In this document: positions 1-11,559 of the stretch, piece after piece
Layout of the letters: the number at the start of each line of letters is the position of its first letter
How positions within the stretch are numbered: the stretch's first letter is position 1
From: Manduca sexta
Taxonomy: Eukaryota; Arthropoda; Insecta; Lepidoptera; Sphingidae
DNA: 64,000 nucleotides
Direction: 5' to 3'
Assembly (NCBI RefSeq): GCF_014839805.1
Contig: NC_051129.1
Coordinates: 13,954,920 to 14,018,919, forward strand
Position numbers and translations under genes: made by a program
Notes under the pieces: generated by a model
The model's database searches: none
What the model was told of the DNA's origin: nothing
The model's input: the letters and a program-made list of their open reading frames with translations, nothing else

Positions 1-94
1 TTGAAAATAGCCAAATTGAGGTTGATGTATATGGTTGATGATATTATATAGCATATAACCTTCCTCGATAAATAGGCCATCCAACACTAAAATA

Positions 95-175
95 ATTTTT
101 CAATTCGAACCAGTATTACCTGAAATAAGCGCGTCCAAAGAAACAAACAAACTCTTCAGCTTTATAAATAATACT
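95..175 (-). mobile_element. Helitron 5' end fragment
   Basis: Read on the minus strand this has the 5' signature seen in the fuller copies at 9706 and 40367: a short AT-rich start, then aaagctgaagagtttg and TTTG repeats. Only the first ~80 bp are present. The TC start is not preserved, so this is a decayed or truncated copy. Confidence 0.6.
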
Positions 176-1138
176 ATTTTATTGTCATGGTATTGCACTG
201 TCACCGACGATTTCACATTAGGGACTATACCTATATACAATCTTAAGAGTTAAATTGTAAGCCACTAGCGACTCGCTGGTCTTCCTTTAACTTGCGTTTT
301 AATTTACCCTAGCGATAATTTACACCAGAGGCGATCTTTGGGAGAGGCGAACCGGACTACCGCCCTGATTATTGCGCTTATAAGGGTCTCGCGCTATGCC
401 TTGGAGGACTTTTTCGACCTTAGAAACTCCTAAAACCGGGAATCTTTTTTTTGCTTCGCTTAGGGCCTCGCGTCTTTTATGGCTGCAACTGATTTATACA
501 AACACATCACGACTTTATCCCGGAAAGGGTAGGCAGAGGTGCAATCTAGGACTGCAGAAGAAGCCTTTCGACGATGGTTAACGTTAAGGTTATGTATAAG
601 TATAACATATTCTAGCGAGACTTGTGGATAGGATATGTCATTCTCATTCATTTTTCTGTTTTCTACTGGTGTTATCGATTCTTGAAAGGCATCTTCATGT
701 GTTCCATCCCATGATGTTATTCAAGGTGAGCTTATCTCCATCACGCTAACAAATTCCCGACTCTAGACCATTAGAACTCCATGAATTCACGGCTCCAGAT
801 TCCATTCCATGGTTGACCATGGTCCTTATTGGACCTAGGTCTAGTTAAACCATGGTTTTGTCGTTACCAGGTTCGTTCGATACCCTAATTATAACAATGT
901 ATGCAGGATAATTGCCAACCGGACCTACGTTATTGTATATCACAGATCACGCGTGCGCAGAGAGATTTATAAACATCGGCGGAATTTGCACTATTGATAA
1001 TTCGAAGGTCGATTGCAATTTTTGTACGAATAACTGACCTATATTATCTTAGGCGTCATACGTATAATTAGAATATGATGAATTTCGAACAGTTGGTATC
1101 ATTGTTTGTATAATTGGCATGAAGAATATATATCGGCG
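176..1138. other. Non-coding AT-rich DNA with a SINE-tail fragment
   Basis: No coding signal recognised. At about 516-556 there is a short motif (aagggtaggcagaggtgc) matching the tail of the SINE-C family found at 16061 and 30034. Similar tail motifs recur at 1295-1340 and 2530-2585. Short open frames at 396-581 and 460-651 overlap on opposite strands and have no recognisable domain. Confidence 0.5.
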
Positions 1139-1285
1139 GTTGAAAAGCTAAATGACTTAAGCGACATTATTTTTCGAAAAAAATTTAACAGATTAAAAAA
1201 ACTTAAGAAAAAATTGCTGAATTTAAATATATGTATAAAATTAGTGTCGTTAAAAAATGTCGCTTAAGACAATTAGCCTTTCAAC
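1139..1285. mobile_element. Short TIR element (MITE-like), 147 bp
   Basis: Two 30-base inverted arms, 1139-1168 and 1256-1285, match with three mismatches and share the core cttaagcgacatt. The interior is AT-rich and non-coding. Size and structure fit a miniature inverted-repeat DNA transposon. I cannot identify a clear target-site duplication, so the superfamily is unassigned. Confidence 0.65.
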
Positions 1286-1621
1286 TCTCAGTCCCGAAGA
1301 CATAGAGCAGAGGCGCCACTAGTGTACCCAATTTTTGGTAAAATTGTTCCGTTCCATGATGTTCCCGCCCTCTCCCTTCCAACCATCCTAAGAAAGCTCC
1401 TTCTCATTCCTTTTCTCTTCCCTCTATCCCTTCCTTCTTCCTCCCGGGCCCTGTGACTGGATAGCCGTGGGTCACCAGCGTATCGTCCGCTGGCATCCTC
1501 GACGATAACGGTAGGGCCCACCAAATCCTAACAGGGACTGCCGTGGTTGCTAAGCTGAGGGATCGCTTTTACACAGTTCGCAGGGTACCCGGGTAATAAC
1601 CACGGCGGATCTCAAAATAAA
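1286..1621. other. Pyrimidine-rich repeat-like segment
   Basis: Starts with a SINE-C-tail-like motif, then a C/T-rich tract (about 1365-1450). The tract loosely resembles 16868-17015 and the reverse complement of the G/A-rich repeat at 5690-5915. No coding content recognised. Confidence 0.3.
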
Positions 1622-1785
1622 AATGTGTCGCGTTGCAGGATCAGCCTGTGTATATCCAGTTCCAATAGGCCGGCATAATTGTGTCAACTGTCGAGGGGTA
1701 ATCATAGTCAGTGGACATTCTATTAGAACCCACTCCACTTACCATCAGGTGCAATGGGCTTATTTTGCCGTGACAGTATAAAAAA
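1622..1785 (+). repeat. Dispersed repeat family B
   Basis: A recurring ~160-250-bp unit with the markers ggatcagcctgtgtatat, ggccggcataattgtgtc and cccactccacttaccat. Other copies: 4721-4877, 12331-12495 (minus), 28411-28640 (minus), 34141-34290, 36655-36765 (minus) and 39365-39650. No coding capacity or termini that place it in a known class. It could be a SINE or a LINE 3' end. Confidence 0.7.
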
Positions 1786-2357
1786 AATACAATTTAGATA
1801 AGAGAATTGCGTAAACAGTTTGGTAACAATATATTTCTTCGTCACTTTATTATGGTGTACTATAAAACCTGACCTAAATTATCTGATCACTTTATAAGTC
1901 AGATAAAAGTCGTCTGCCATTCGGCGCATTTTTGTCGTTCATTTGAATTGATTTATTGGTTACTTCCTTATTACCTCTCGTATGTGAGAAAATCTAATAA
2001 AATGTATATTTTACAACAATGTACAGTTTCCGTTGGTAAATGGAAAAGGTTTCCTATGTTTCTGTTTAATTAGTTTCCTTGTGTGATAACGAGTCGCTGC
2101 ACACTACAGAGTTGTGTACGCTGCTGGGTAAGGTCTGGCCATTTTGTGGGTAATGGAAGGATGATCAAAAGGTTACTTTGCATATACAGGTGTCCCGGAA
2201 AATAATGTCAAGCGGGGGACCACAGATAAAACACTACTTGGGGTATCTAAATCACCCCCATGTATATCCCGCGATTTTGCATAGTTTTCGAGTTATGAAT
2301 ATTTTTCTGAATTTTTGAGAATTTTCGATTTGAACAATTAAATGTCTTTTTTTTTGT
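1786..2357. other. Non-coding DNA with possible partial TIR element
   Basis: AT-rich and without coding signal. At 2185 a sequence beginning tacaggtgtcccgg resembles the terminus of TIR transposons that end in an inverted version of it, but I see no matching right end nearby, so it is at most a truncated copy. Confidence 0.3.
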
Positions 2358-2585
2358 CCATGGGTTTGAGCATGGGTCTGCCTCTATCGCCGAGAGGTTT
2401 GAGGCCTTGTCCACTATTTTGGTCTAGCGCTAGTCTCCGACTTCACATACCTTTGAATATGTAGGTTATCTCATGATATTTTTCTTCACCGTTAAAGCAA
2501 ACGATAATTAATAAATAATATACTCACGCCCTTTATTCTCAAAGGGCTAGGCAGAGGCGCAACTGGTGCACCCATAATCCGTCGT
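2358..2585 (-). mobile_element. Degenerate SINE-A fragment
   Basis: On the minus strand this matches the 3' half of the SINE-A family (compare 24935-25238), including the conserved cttcaccgttaaagc stretch. It is followed by a SINE-C-like tail motif (ggctaggcagaggcgcaac). It is strongly mutated and has no tRNA-like head. Confidence 0.5.
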
Positions 2586-3843
2586 GTGAATTTTTGTGAT
2601 TCATAAATCAAGGAGACGGATATAACCTCATAAGGATATATACAAAATAGCTACTTCCTAGCAATGTACAAACTAAACCAATAAAAAAGAATTCTCTGCA
2701 CACACTTACTCTATACTAAAGTAGTCAGTGGTGATTGTTCTTACCGAGATATGTATCACATTCTGATCCAAACCGTTATGCTTTACACGCGGTGCCGTCC
2801 GTACAAAAAGTGCACGTCACAATGTTATCGGACCGCGTGTTACAAAGACATCTCGGGTTAGGCTTAGTACAGACTATTCGAACTGAACATTTTCGAACTC
2901 GAATATGTTCGAAATTCAAATATAAATGTGTCAAGAGTTTAAATTAAGAACCATTGTTTGGTGTAAGTGTTTTAAAAGATCTTTTAATATAATTTCCTTT
3001 ATTAGTTCTTACTCTTTTATGTTGTATATTTATATGCAAACAATCAAACATTCGCTCAATATTTCATATTATCACATTAGTAGGTTAAGAGTTATCAAAA
3101 TTTAACGTATTTTTATATTTAGGTCGTAAATATTTTAGACATGTGTTTACAAGGGATTTACCGAAAACCATTATTCTAACAGGTTATCTAAAATTACGGA
3201 AAAAATATTTTGTCAGTAATGTCCGCCTTGCGATAACGAACGTGATATTAGCTCTGGGAAGGTTAAATAAAAAACCGCAAACATAGATAATACAGAGATA
3301 TAACCAAATAAAAGAGCATGAAACGCTGCAAACTTTAACAAAATATAATTTGTGGAATATAATTCTGCCCATCATCTGTGGACGGGGAACAGTAATTATG
3401 ATTAATTATAATTAAGTATAGTCGAATTCTATTAGTCAATAATTAGCTAAGTATTTTTTATTTTACAAGAAATTTTGGAAGATTAGCAAATGATTAATAT
3501 TGTCAATTATCACGCAAAGTATAAAGATCATTTTCCATGAACACCTTCAAAGCCATAAAGATTTTGTCTTTACGAAAAAAGAGTAACTGTTAATGATCGG
3601 CTATCATTTCTGACCTACTACCACGGACATATATTAAGAAACCGTACAGCAAATACCGTACCATATCAGAGGAAATCAGTGATCATCCGACCTGCCTAAC
3701 CGCTGTGCCTGTATCAGAAATTAGGCCGTTCACTAGGAATAAAGAATCAGTTAATCAGAGTTTTTGGCCTTGTCAAGAGAAAATGAATCTCTGTGGGATG
3801 TGTAAAATATACCCTTAATAATATTATATTTTATAAAAATAAG
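2586..3843. other. AT-rich DNA, nothing recognised
   Basis: Mostly single-copy-looking AT-rich sequence. The open frames at 2735-2947 and 3184-3375 are short, have no recognisable domain and sit in no gene structure I can support. Confidence 0.4.
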
Positions 3844-4046
3844 TCTATACTAATATATACACCTGAAAAGTTTGTTTGTCTGAACGCCCTAATCTCAGAA
3901 ACTACCGAAACAAATTTGATTTTTTTTTCACTAATAGCTTCCTATTAGTGAAATCAACTCCTCGTTGCTATTGGCTTTTTATCCGGGGAAAATATTTATC
4001 GCGGAGAAACTTTTTTCACGCGGGCGGAGATATAGGCTAAAGCTAG
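3844..4046 (+). mobile_element. Non-autonomous Helitron, 203 bp
   Basis: Starts tctatactaatat and ends cacgcgggcgg...aagctag followed by T, matching the TC...CTAG termini of Helitrons. An internal near-perfect hairpin (3927-3937 with 3942-3952) interrupts the usual family sequence. The 5' flanking base is G rather than A, so either the insertion site has mutated or the start is off by a few bases. Confidence 0.75.
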
Positions 4047-4435
4047 TAATACATATAACTATGTTGGTTATAAAGAAATTGCATACATACATGCAGCACG
4101 ACCTTAGCTTATTCAAAAAGACAAAACACCACACATTCTATTAGCAGAACCCTATTCTAATGTAATTACAAAAAAACGCAATTATATCCTATGCAATGCT
4201 TGCCGAAAGTTTTCGGTCAATCCAATGTGTACTACACCTAAGCTCGAAATAAATCGGTCAAGCGCGGATCATGGCGGACCGGCTAATTGGTTTTTAGTGT
4301 TCCGGTTCAAATAATGTATCGATTACAAATTGCGTTTCGCGTTCTCTTTTATCTATTGCGAGGTTCTGGGGATGGCGGAGACGGAACTTGGGATGTTGTG
4401 GATGTAATTGTTTGGCGTGTTCGCAATGATTGTTC

Positions 4436-4720
4436 GATAAATGAATGAATCCGTTCTAGCCGAATCTCGGTCACGGCGGCCAATATCAACGGAGATCAGC
4501 CAGGTATGCAGAGTATATTTAAGTGTAAAAGTGTGTGCGCAATACACGGGTGCGCTCTCTGTTCCTTCACTCTTACAGTCCGATGAGACGGCGATCCGAC
4601 ATGACCGGAGAGAGATCAAGCGCAGGACCAACGGTTTTACGTACTTTCTGAGGCACGGGGATATCACACCGCCAACTTCTTGACTCCGAGCTGCGACTGA
4701 GTAATTTTTAAGATGGAAAA
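4436..4720 (-). mobile_element. SINE-D copy
   Basis: Reverse complement of the element at 6906-7252: shared markers are ctgatctccgttga, the cacgg block near the 3' end, and a terminal attcattcat run. The open frames 4353-4667 and 4441-4683 lie inside it on opposite strands and are not genes. Confidence 0.7.
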
Positions 4721-4877
4721 ATGCAGGATCAGGCTATGAATATCCGGTTCCAACATGCCGGCATAATTGTGTCGACTTCCGAGGGGTAATCATCTCTCGT
4801 CAGTTGACATTCTATTGAACCCCCCTCCACTTTCTTCAGGTGCAGCAAGGTCACTTTGTCCTGCATGATAAAAAATA
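4721..4877 (+). repeat. Dispersed repeat family B
   Basis: Carries aggatcaggctatgaatat, gccggcataattgtgtcg and the ctccactt block in the same order as the copy at 1622. It directly abuts the SINE-D copy. Confidence 0.7.
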
Positions 4878-5239
4878 CCTCTTTGTAACTCACGTTAAAT
4901 ATGACATTAACACTTCAATAAGGACATTTTTAAGGACTACCCTAGGTTGAACTCATTTAACTGGTAAAGTATAATTAGAGAAGTCCGCGTACGTATGCTG
5001 AGAACCGTGAGGACATGGATTCAGTTTCAAATTTCGAGAATTATTGGAGTCAAAAAGCCATTAGATTGGATTTTCTCAAAATCTTTTAATCGGGTTTTTT
5101 GTACGGTATTTACTAAAACATAGTGCAGGTCTTGAAGAAGGTTTAGGTTAATAGTACATTACGGTTTTATGTAAATTTACTGAAATATAACGATTACTGT
5201 TGAACAGATCGCGTGGTTGTATCTCGTGGGTCGGAATTT
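4878..5239. other. AT-rich DNA, nothing recognised
   Basis: No repeat family or coding signal identified by eye. Confidence 0.4.
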
Positions 5240-5300
5240 ACGCTGGAAAAACTTTGTGACACACTGATTTCCACGCGGGCGAAGCCGCGAGCACAGCTAA
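5240..5300 (+). mobile_element. Helitron 3' end fragment
   Basis: Ends ccacgcgggcgaagccgcg then a short linker and gctaa followed by T. This is the GC-rich 3' hairpin and CTRR terminus of the Helitron family seen at 10700-10725. Confidence 0.6.
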
Positions 5301-5689
5301 TGCATGATAATAATATAATGTGTGTCGCGCAAAACGGAAATACCAATAACACAAAAACTGCATTTAACACATTACTACCTACCTCTGCGGGGTGCAAGCG
5401 ATATATATAGCGTATAGCGATTTCCGGATGCGCAGACGCATGACGGATCCCAGCGCCGTACAGACACACAAAACGGTATTTCTAGTAAACGCCGGATGAT
5501 AATCACATAAACATGTGTTTTACAAACTGATTCGTAAGGATTTTTATTTGATATGTTTTGTCATTCCCGTGGTTCCTGGAGTGTGCTTAGCAAGGGCTTT
5601 AACCGATCAGCGAAGAAAGCAAAGTGACTCAATTTTTTTAGTATCGGACCCCGCTTGCTACAACGAGGGAAATGCGCATGTGATACTGG
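5301..5689. other. Non-coding, nothing recognised
   Basis: Open frames at 5194-5469, 5213-5410 and 5515-5745 overlap each other on both strands or run into repeats. None shows a recognisable domain. Confidence 0.4.
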
Positions 5690-5915
5690 AAGCCCCGGCT
5701 TATCGACTGCAGGGCCCTGGAGGAAAGTTGGGATGGGATAGCTAGGATGCAAGTGGGGAAGGAGAAGGTACTGTCTTAGGATGGGTAGAAGGGGGTAGGA
5801 AGGGAAATGTTTGCGAGTCCTCGTGGACTCAATGTGAATTGGCAACCATGAGGCATACACACTTAACTGTGTACTTAGGGCGGTTTGAAGACCAAGCGCA
5901 AAAGAATTGCCTCGG
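5690..5915 (+). repeat. Dispersed repeat family G
   Basis: Markers: gactgcagggccctggag, a G/A-rich stretch, then caaccatgaggcatacacac and a cttaactgtgt palindromic core. The same order recurs at 20765-20990, and part appears inverted near 16650-16735. Class unknown. Confidence 0.6.
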
Positions 5916-6905
5916 GAAGGACAGTAATTCTGATTATGTCATTACTAAAACGAGTACGTAAAACATTGGAATAATCGCACACTGTTAGTCACAATAAACG
6001 ATAACGAATGACTTAATTGGAAAAACATAATTACTTTTCTAATTATTTAAAATTTGCTTTAAAACGACCTCTGGCATAAGATTACGTGGTTCATATTAAT
6101 AGCAGAACAATGGCGCCTCGGCAAATTGGGAATTTTAGATGTATCAAGTTAAACAAATTATCCCGCGTCTGGCAATGATATTGCGTTTTTCTTTTCAGTT
6201 GATACTGAGCACAGATTCGCCAGACATTCGTCTTGGCATTCCGTTCCGGTTCCAACTAGTCTTTCGCCGCTTCGTAAGTTTATTACATGTATAATAATGT
6301 CTATATACTTGTCGGTATCCATTCGAATACAAAATATTTGATAGTGCCTCTACTAGTGCTTTTAAAAGGTAACCCAAGGCGAATAAATTGCCTTAGTTAA
6401 TACATCGGGACCTTTTTAACAAAAACAATAATGACGATAATCGTAAATGTACCTAAAAGGGAAGCCGATAGGAATCGGCTTGTATGTACGCTTCGCTACT
6501 GGCCTCTACCACGTGACAACTAGATATATATATATATAGTAACACTTCCTCGAATCTGCGATATCCACATCCGCTGTTAAATTTAATTGAAATAGCTTCA
6601 AGTATTAATTAAGAATACAGACAAATGCCCCGGCGATGATTCACGCGTCGCGTAGTGACTAACCCATTGATTTCATTCATAAAATTCGCCAGAGATGTGC
6701 GGTGGGCGAGCTTGGGTCGGTCGTGACGTCACACTTCCCACTCGGATAAGGGCAGAGTTCAGGACTGTGTAGGGCTATCAATAGATATATATATTTTTAT
6801 AGTGGAATATTAGGGGCACTGCGGGCTTCGGGTAAAGATCCTGATGGTACAGCATCGACTTCTGTAAGGTGAAATTTGTGCGAGTACTGTTTGCAGCTTA
6901 ATGGA
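5916..6905. other. Non-coding DNA with a CRE-like site
   Basis: A full cAMP-response-type palindrome tgacgtca lies at about 6725-6732 in a GC-richer stretch (about 6690-6770). There are short (AT)n tracts at ~6522-6540 and ~6783-6795. No gene model can be supported. Confidence 0.35.
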
Positions 6906-7252
6906 CTGCCTCAGTGATGTAGTTGTAATGAGTATTCGAATCCGGGGTCGGGTACGAGTTCGAATCCCGAGTCGGTGCAAACATATTGACTGGATTTTTC
7001 TATCTTAAAAATACTCAGCTAGGAGTCAGGAAGTTGGCGGTGTGTTACCGCCGTGCTTCGGAAAGCATGCAAAGCCGTTCGACCTGCACCAGATTTCTCT
7101 CTGATCGTGTCTTATTAACGTCTCACCAGTGAAGGAACACAGAGTGCACCTGTGTATTGCACCCATTAGTGCACTATAATATATATCTCCTGCGTGGCTG
7201 ATCTCCGTTGAGATGAGTCGCCGTGGTCAAAATTCGGCTAGGAGGCATTCAT
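6906..7252 (+). mobile_element. SINE-D, tRNA-derived
   Basis: The head has a tRNA-like box A region (gatgtagttgtaatgag) and two B-box-like motifs (gttcgaatccc at ~6958, and a weaker copy just upstream). The body contains ggcggtgtgttaccgccgtg and the 3' part ctgatctccgttgagatg, matching the inverted copy at 4436-4720. tRNA-derived SINE by structure. Family name not assigned. Confidence 0.75.
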
Positions 7253-7579
7253 TCGTCTAATTTAATTCGGTACTTAGCATTAGAATATATAATTATACGT
7301 TTGACATTTTGTAGGGCACTAACTGAGCTCTACGGATTGAGCTTCCATCTAAATTCCGTCCATTCATTTGTTACATCACGTCTAAATATTATATAATCGT
7401 TACTCAATGATTTCATATGTTTAGTACATCATTATCTTCTATCTTCTCATTATTATGTTTTAGATGTTAACTAGATATGTTGTCAGTGGTAAATGCTGTG
7501 TAAATCTACTAGTAGGAAGGGTCCATATAATCCGATTTCTACCGGCTTTCCTTTATGTAGAATTTATCTATATTCTATA
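7253..7579. other. AT-rich DNA, nothing recognised
   Basis: No repeat or coding signal seen. Confidence 0.4.
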
Positions 7580-7869
7580 TCTATATATGTAAAAATGAAT
7601 CCCTATTTCCCTTGGTCACGGACTCACGCCATCACGCATGAACGGCTGGACCGATTTCACAATTTTTTTTGTTGTGTATGTTATTGTCAGGAGAAGGTTC
7701 TTATGAAAGAAAAAATGCAAATTTTGCGCGGAAAATTAGAAAATTTAAGAAAACTTAACGAAAATATAAATTTTATGTAACTGTCAATTGTTTGAAATAA
7801 CTATGAATTGACAGAATGCGCGCTGCAAATTCATAGTTAAGACGGGACAACGTCCGTCAGGCCAGCTAG
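7580..7869 (+). mobile_element. Non-autonomous Helitron, second family, 290 bp
   Basis: Begins tctatatatgtaaaaatga after an A and ends gacgggacaacgtccgtc, a linker and cagctag followed by T. The subterminal hairpin (gacgggac / gtccgtc) plus the CTAG|T end and A|T insertion site fit a Helitron. The family differs from the 9706 type. The open frame 7493-7780 runs into it and is not a gene. Confidence 0.8.
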
Positions 7870-9139
7870 TATGAAATATAATTATCATTAAAACGCTTTT
7901 CAGAGAGCATTCATTCATATTACTATATTATATGTTGTGTCGGATTCACTTTCAAAAAAATAATCTTTAGTCACTGATTAGTAGCACACATAACAGATGC
8001 TGTACCTTATTGTTTTATTGTATTGAATGATATAATATAGTGCTGTTATACCTTATTACAAATAAATATGACTAATAATCCCAGTAATACAAAACACTAT
8101 TCAGATGTCTAATCTATCAAGCGAAAGTGTACTGACTGACCACCTACAACGTAGGAAATATAGTATGTTTACACCACATTAAACTATAGTTAACGGCGTG
8201 CGTTCAAAACAAACCGGCGTTTACGACCTGCATTGTATCGATTTACGATTAGAATGGATCGCAAACGCGCGTTTTTATGGGTGACTCTGGGCGAGCGTTG
8301 TGGCAATGTCTGTTGCTATATTTGGGCGGCTGCTAGTGGGTCAGATAATTGGTCACTGTGAAGATTAATATAGGGTTAATTGAAAGTGACTTTATATTAT
8401 GTCAAAATTATAAGACAGGAATTTTTTAATGTTGAACCTGGGAATCTAAGGTAGCTGCTTACCTCTATAAATGACCAGCGTTATGTTGGTTGATTAGCGC
8501 ATGCGTGAATAAAAATATGGCTATCCGTAGTCTTCGGAAATTAGCTTACTTTTGTAAGTTGTAGGTTATGAAAATATAGCTTTGTTATGTATATAATGAA
8601 TGCCTTCGTAAACTATTGCCAGAAAAAATGACATTATCTACTTATTAATGATAATAGACTTGTTTATTGCTATTTCGTTATTATAATTCCTAATTATATA
8701 AACAAAACCGGGACATTTTACCGACCCAAAACCTAACTAGAGCGTTGAAAAATCCATAAAATCCACTTCAAAAGGACAAGTGCTTGCCAGGAAAACGAAT
8801 CTAGTGATCGTTAATATGAAAGAAAATGTTCACCAACCGTGCGGCACAGATATTTGGTTTTATTACTTTATTAAATAAACTTTATGTCTCCACACATACG
8901 ATTGTAAATCAAATTTCATCATATTAACGTAAAGATGCCGACGTGACCTATATAGTTGTGTGTGGGCACGAATGGTCGTCTAATGCACGATTCTCGCAAG
9001 ATTTGTTCGAGTAGATCAGAGGCAGACGGATCGCATGCAGTTCTTAAAGCAACATCTGAAGAGATTTTTGAATGCGTTTAACTCTGGAACTATTCATTTT
9101 GTATTTTTTTTTACTGACACGAAACTAAATTACTCCTAT
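7870..9139. other. AT-rich DNA, nothing recognised
   Basis: About 1.27 kb with no identified repeat. A slightly GC-richer stretch sits at ~8185-8340. No coding model supported. Confidence 0.4.
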
Positions 9140-9348
9140 TCTGTGAATGAATTATCAATTATCGCTTGCTTTTACGGTAAACCTCTTGCATTGCATACCT
9201 AAGAAGTTCTCTATAGGAATTTTACCAATCCGCACGAGAGTACGAACTTTACCAATCCGCACTAGGCCAGCGTGGTAGACTAATCCCTCAGTAGTAGAGG
9301 AGGCCCGTGCTCAGCAGTGGAACAGTACATAATACAAGGCGGATATTA
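9140..9348 (+). mobile_element. SINE-A 3' fragment
   Basis: Carries the SINE-A 3' markers accaatccgcac, ggccagcgtggtagac and gtagtagaggaggcccgtgc in order. An internal partial duplication repeats accaatccgcac. The tRNA-like head is missing. Confidence 0.7.
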
Positions 9349-9351
9349 TAT

Positions 9352-9420
9352 ACATTGCTCCCGAGTGTTAATCCTGGAAAAACTTTTTCACACGGGCGGA
9401 TTCGCAGACAAAAGCTATAT
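9352..9420 (+). mobile_element. Helitron 3' fragment
   Basis: Ends with cacacgggcggattcgcag followed by aaaagctat, a degenerate version of the GC hairpin and CTAG end. Confidence 0.5.
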
Positions 9421-9705
9421 AACATATAAACTGGGCAGATACTACTTAATTTTATGAATTTCCAATATATTCGACACAAAGCCACCCGTAGTTCAGTGCC
9501 GAAGCGATACCATGATTTTGACGACTATGGAATGTGGAAAATAGTTCATATTCCATTGTGGACAAAATGTTGGAGCATGGCTATTTAGAATAAATCTACA
9601 CTATTATATAAAGCTGAAGCGTTTGTTTGTTTGTTTGTTTGAGCGCGTTAAGTTACGCTACATACATGTATGACGGAATTATTCCTCTTTAGAAATTCTA
9701 AAAAA

Positions 9706-10725
9706 TCTATACTATTATATAAAGCTGAAGAGTTTGTTTGTTTGTTTGTTTGTTTGTTTGTTTGAACGCGCTAATCTCAGGAACTACTGGTCCAAACTGA
9801 AAAATTCTTTTTGCGTTGGATAGCCCTATGTTCGTGGAGTGCTATAGGCTATATATCATCACGCTATACCCAATAGGAGCGGAGCAGTAATGCCTAATCT
9901 CAGGAACTATCGGTCCGAACTGAAAAATTCTTTTTGCGTTGGATAGCCCTTTGTTTGTGGAGTGCTATAGGCTATATATCATCACGCTATACCCAATAGG
10001 AGCGGAGCAGTAATGGTTAATCTCAGGAACTACCGGTCCAAACTGAAAAATTCTTTTTGCGTTGGATAGCCCTATGTTCGTGGAGTACTATAGGCTATAT
10101 ATCATCACGCTATACCCAATAGGAGCGGAGCAGTAATGGCTAAGGTCAGGAACTACCGGTGAGTACTGAAAAAATCTGTTTGGGGTGGATAGCCGGTTGT
10201 TGGTGGAGTGCTATAGGCTATATGTCATCACGCTATACCCAATAGGAGCGAAGCGGTATCGCTAATCTCAGGAACTACCGGTCCAAACTGAAAAATTCTT
10301 TTTGCGTTGGATAGCCCTTTGTTCCTGGAGTGCTATAGGTTATATATCGTCACGCTATGACCAATAGGAGCGGAGCAGTAATGAAACATGATGCAAAAAC
10401 GGGGACAATTTATTAGTTTTGAGAGCTTCTGTTGCGTGCGCTGCGTAAACGGTTAAAGTTATGCAACAATAATGTATGACGGGATTGTTCCTCTTAAAAG
10501 TTCTACAAAAATATATCATACAACAAAGTCCCCGCTGCATCGGTCTGCCCGAACGTGTTAAACTTAAAAACTACCCAACGTATTAGGATAACATTTGGTA
10601 TGGAGACAGTTTGAGACCCTGGGAAGAACATAGGCTCCCGGGAAAATATATAGCGTGACTTTTATAATGGAAAACTTTAGCCCGAAAAACTTTATAACGC
10701 GGGTGGAGCCGCGGGCAAAAGCTAG
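9706..10725 (+). mobile_element. Helitron with tandem repeats, nested, 1020 bp
   Basis: Starts TC (tctatactattatataaag) after A9705 and ends ...ggagccgcgggcaaaagctag before T10726, so termini and A|T target match a Helitron. The 3' GC hairpin cgcgggtggagccgcg lies just inside the end. No Rep or helicase is encoded, so it is non-autonomous. It sits inside an older copy of its own family. The minus-strand frames 10355-10540 and 10564-10797 inside it are not genes. Confidence 0.88.
9771..10380 (+). repeat. Five tandem ~123-bp units inside the Helitron
   Basis: Units start at 9771, 9894, 10017, 10140 and 10262 (spacing 123, 123, 123, 122). Each begins with a version of ctaatctcaggaactac and ends with aataggagcggagcagtaat. 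The fourth unit is the most diverged. The inverted copy at 40367-41024 has two units. Confidence 0.92.
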
Positions 10726-10901
10726 TATATTATAAAACAATGTTCCCTGCTGCATTTGTCTGTCTGTCTGAAGGCGATAAACTCTTAAAGTACCCAACGG
10801 ATATCGATGAAAATTTGTATGGAGATAGTTTGGGAAGGACGTAGGCTACATTTTATCCCAGAAAAATCTTTCGCGCGGTCGGAGCTGCGAGCAAAAGGTA
10901 G

Positions 10902-11559
10902 TAGAATGTATATTTTAAAAGCTCTTATCGTTTTTCGGCTGAATAATTTAATGAATTGATTCCATTATACGATATCCATGTGGTCTTAGCTTTATAAAAA
11001 ACAAGAATGTTTCTCCAATCAACCGTCTCAAAGTAATTGCGACTGAACATTGCCAAATTCTAATGCATATGACTGTGTCAGGTTATTTACGTCTTCCAAA
11101 AACAAAACTCCTGGAAGATCATTAGTCATCGCTTTTAAAACAGCGAATCAACGCAACAAAAATTTAGATTGTCGTCTGAATTGCACACATGTGTTTTTTC
11201 ATCTTGATGTAAGAATAGAGATTGTATTATACGAGGACGCCAACGTGTTGCACCTGATGGTAAGTGGAAATGTAGAAGTTATTTTTTTTTATCTTAATAT
11301 GCTTTGCGAACACTTTCCTCTATATAAGACTTTACATCCCCTTAGGGTTCACCATTAAGAAACTCTGTTTCACGGAGTGCATTGGTCGCTACATTTATCG
11401 TAAATTTACCATTCTGAAGTTAGGCACTATACCCGTCCTCTACGCTGTTACTAACTTCACATGGAGCACGTAATATATCCAGTAATATGATGCTAGGAAT
11501 GTTAGTATTCCTGATATTTAATGCAAAATAAAGCAGATTAACGAAGGATAGTTGAGGAA
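10902..11559. other. AT-rich DNA, nothing recognised
   Basis: An open frame at 11050-11358 (102 codons) lacks a recognisable domain or splice context. I see no repeat here. Confidence 0.35.

Larger units (their letters stand above)
9595..10901 (+). mobile_element. Older Helitron, interrupted by a younger one
   Basis: The left part (9595-9705) begins tctacactattatataaag and carries the TTTG tract. The right part (10726-10901) continues the same element, from the cattgttccctgctgcat-type region to a GC hairpin and a decayed ggtag end. Comparison with the inner copy at 9706-10725 shows the two halves would be contiguous without the insertion. The outer copy lacks the 123-bp tandem units. Confidence 0.75.
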
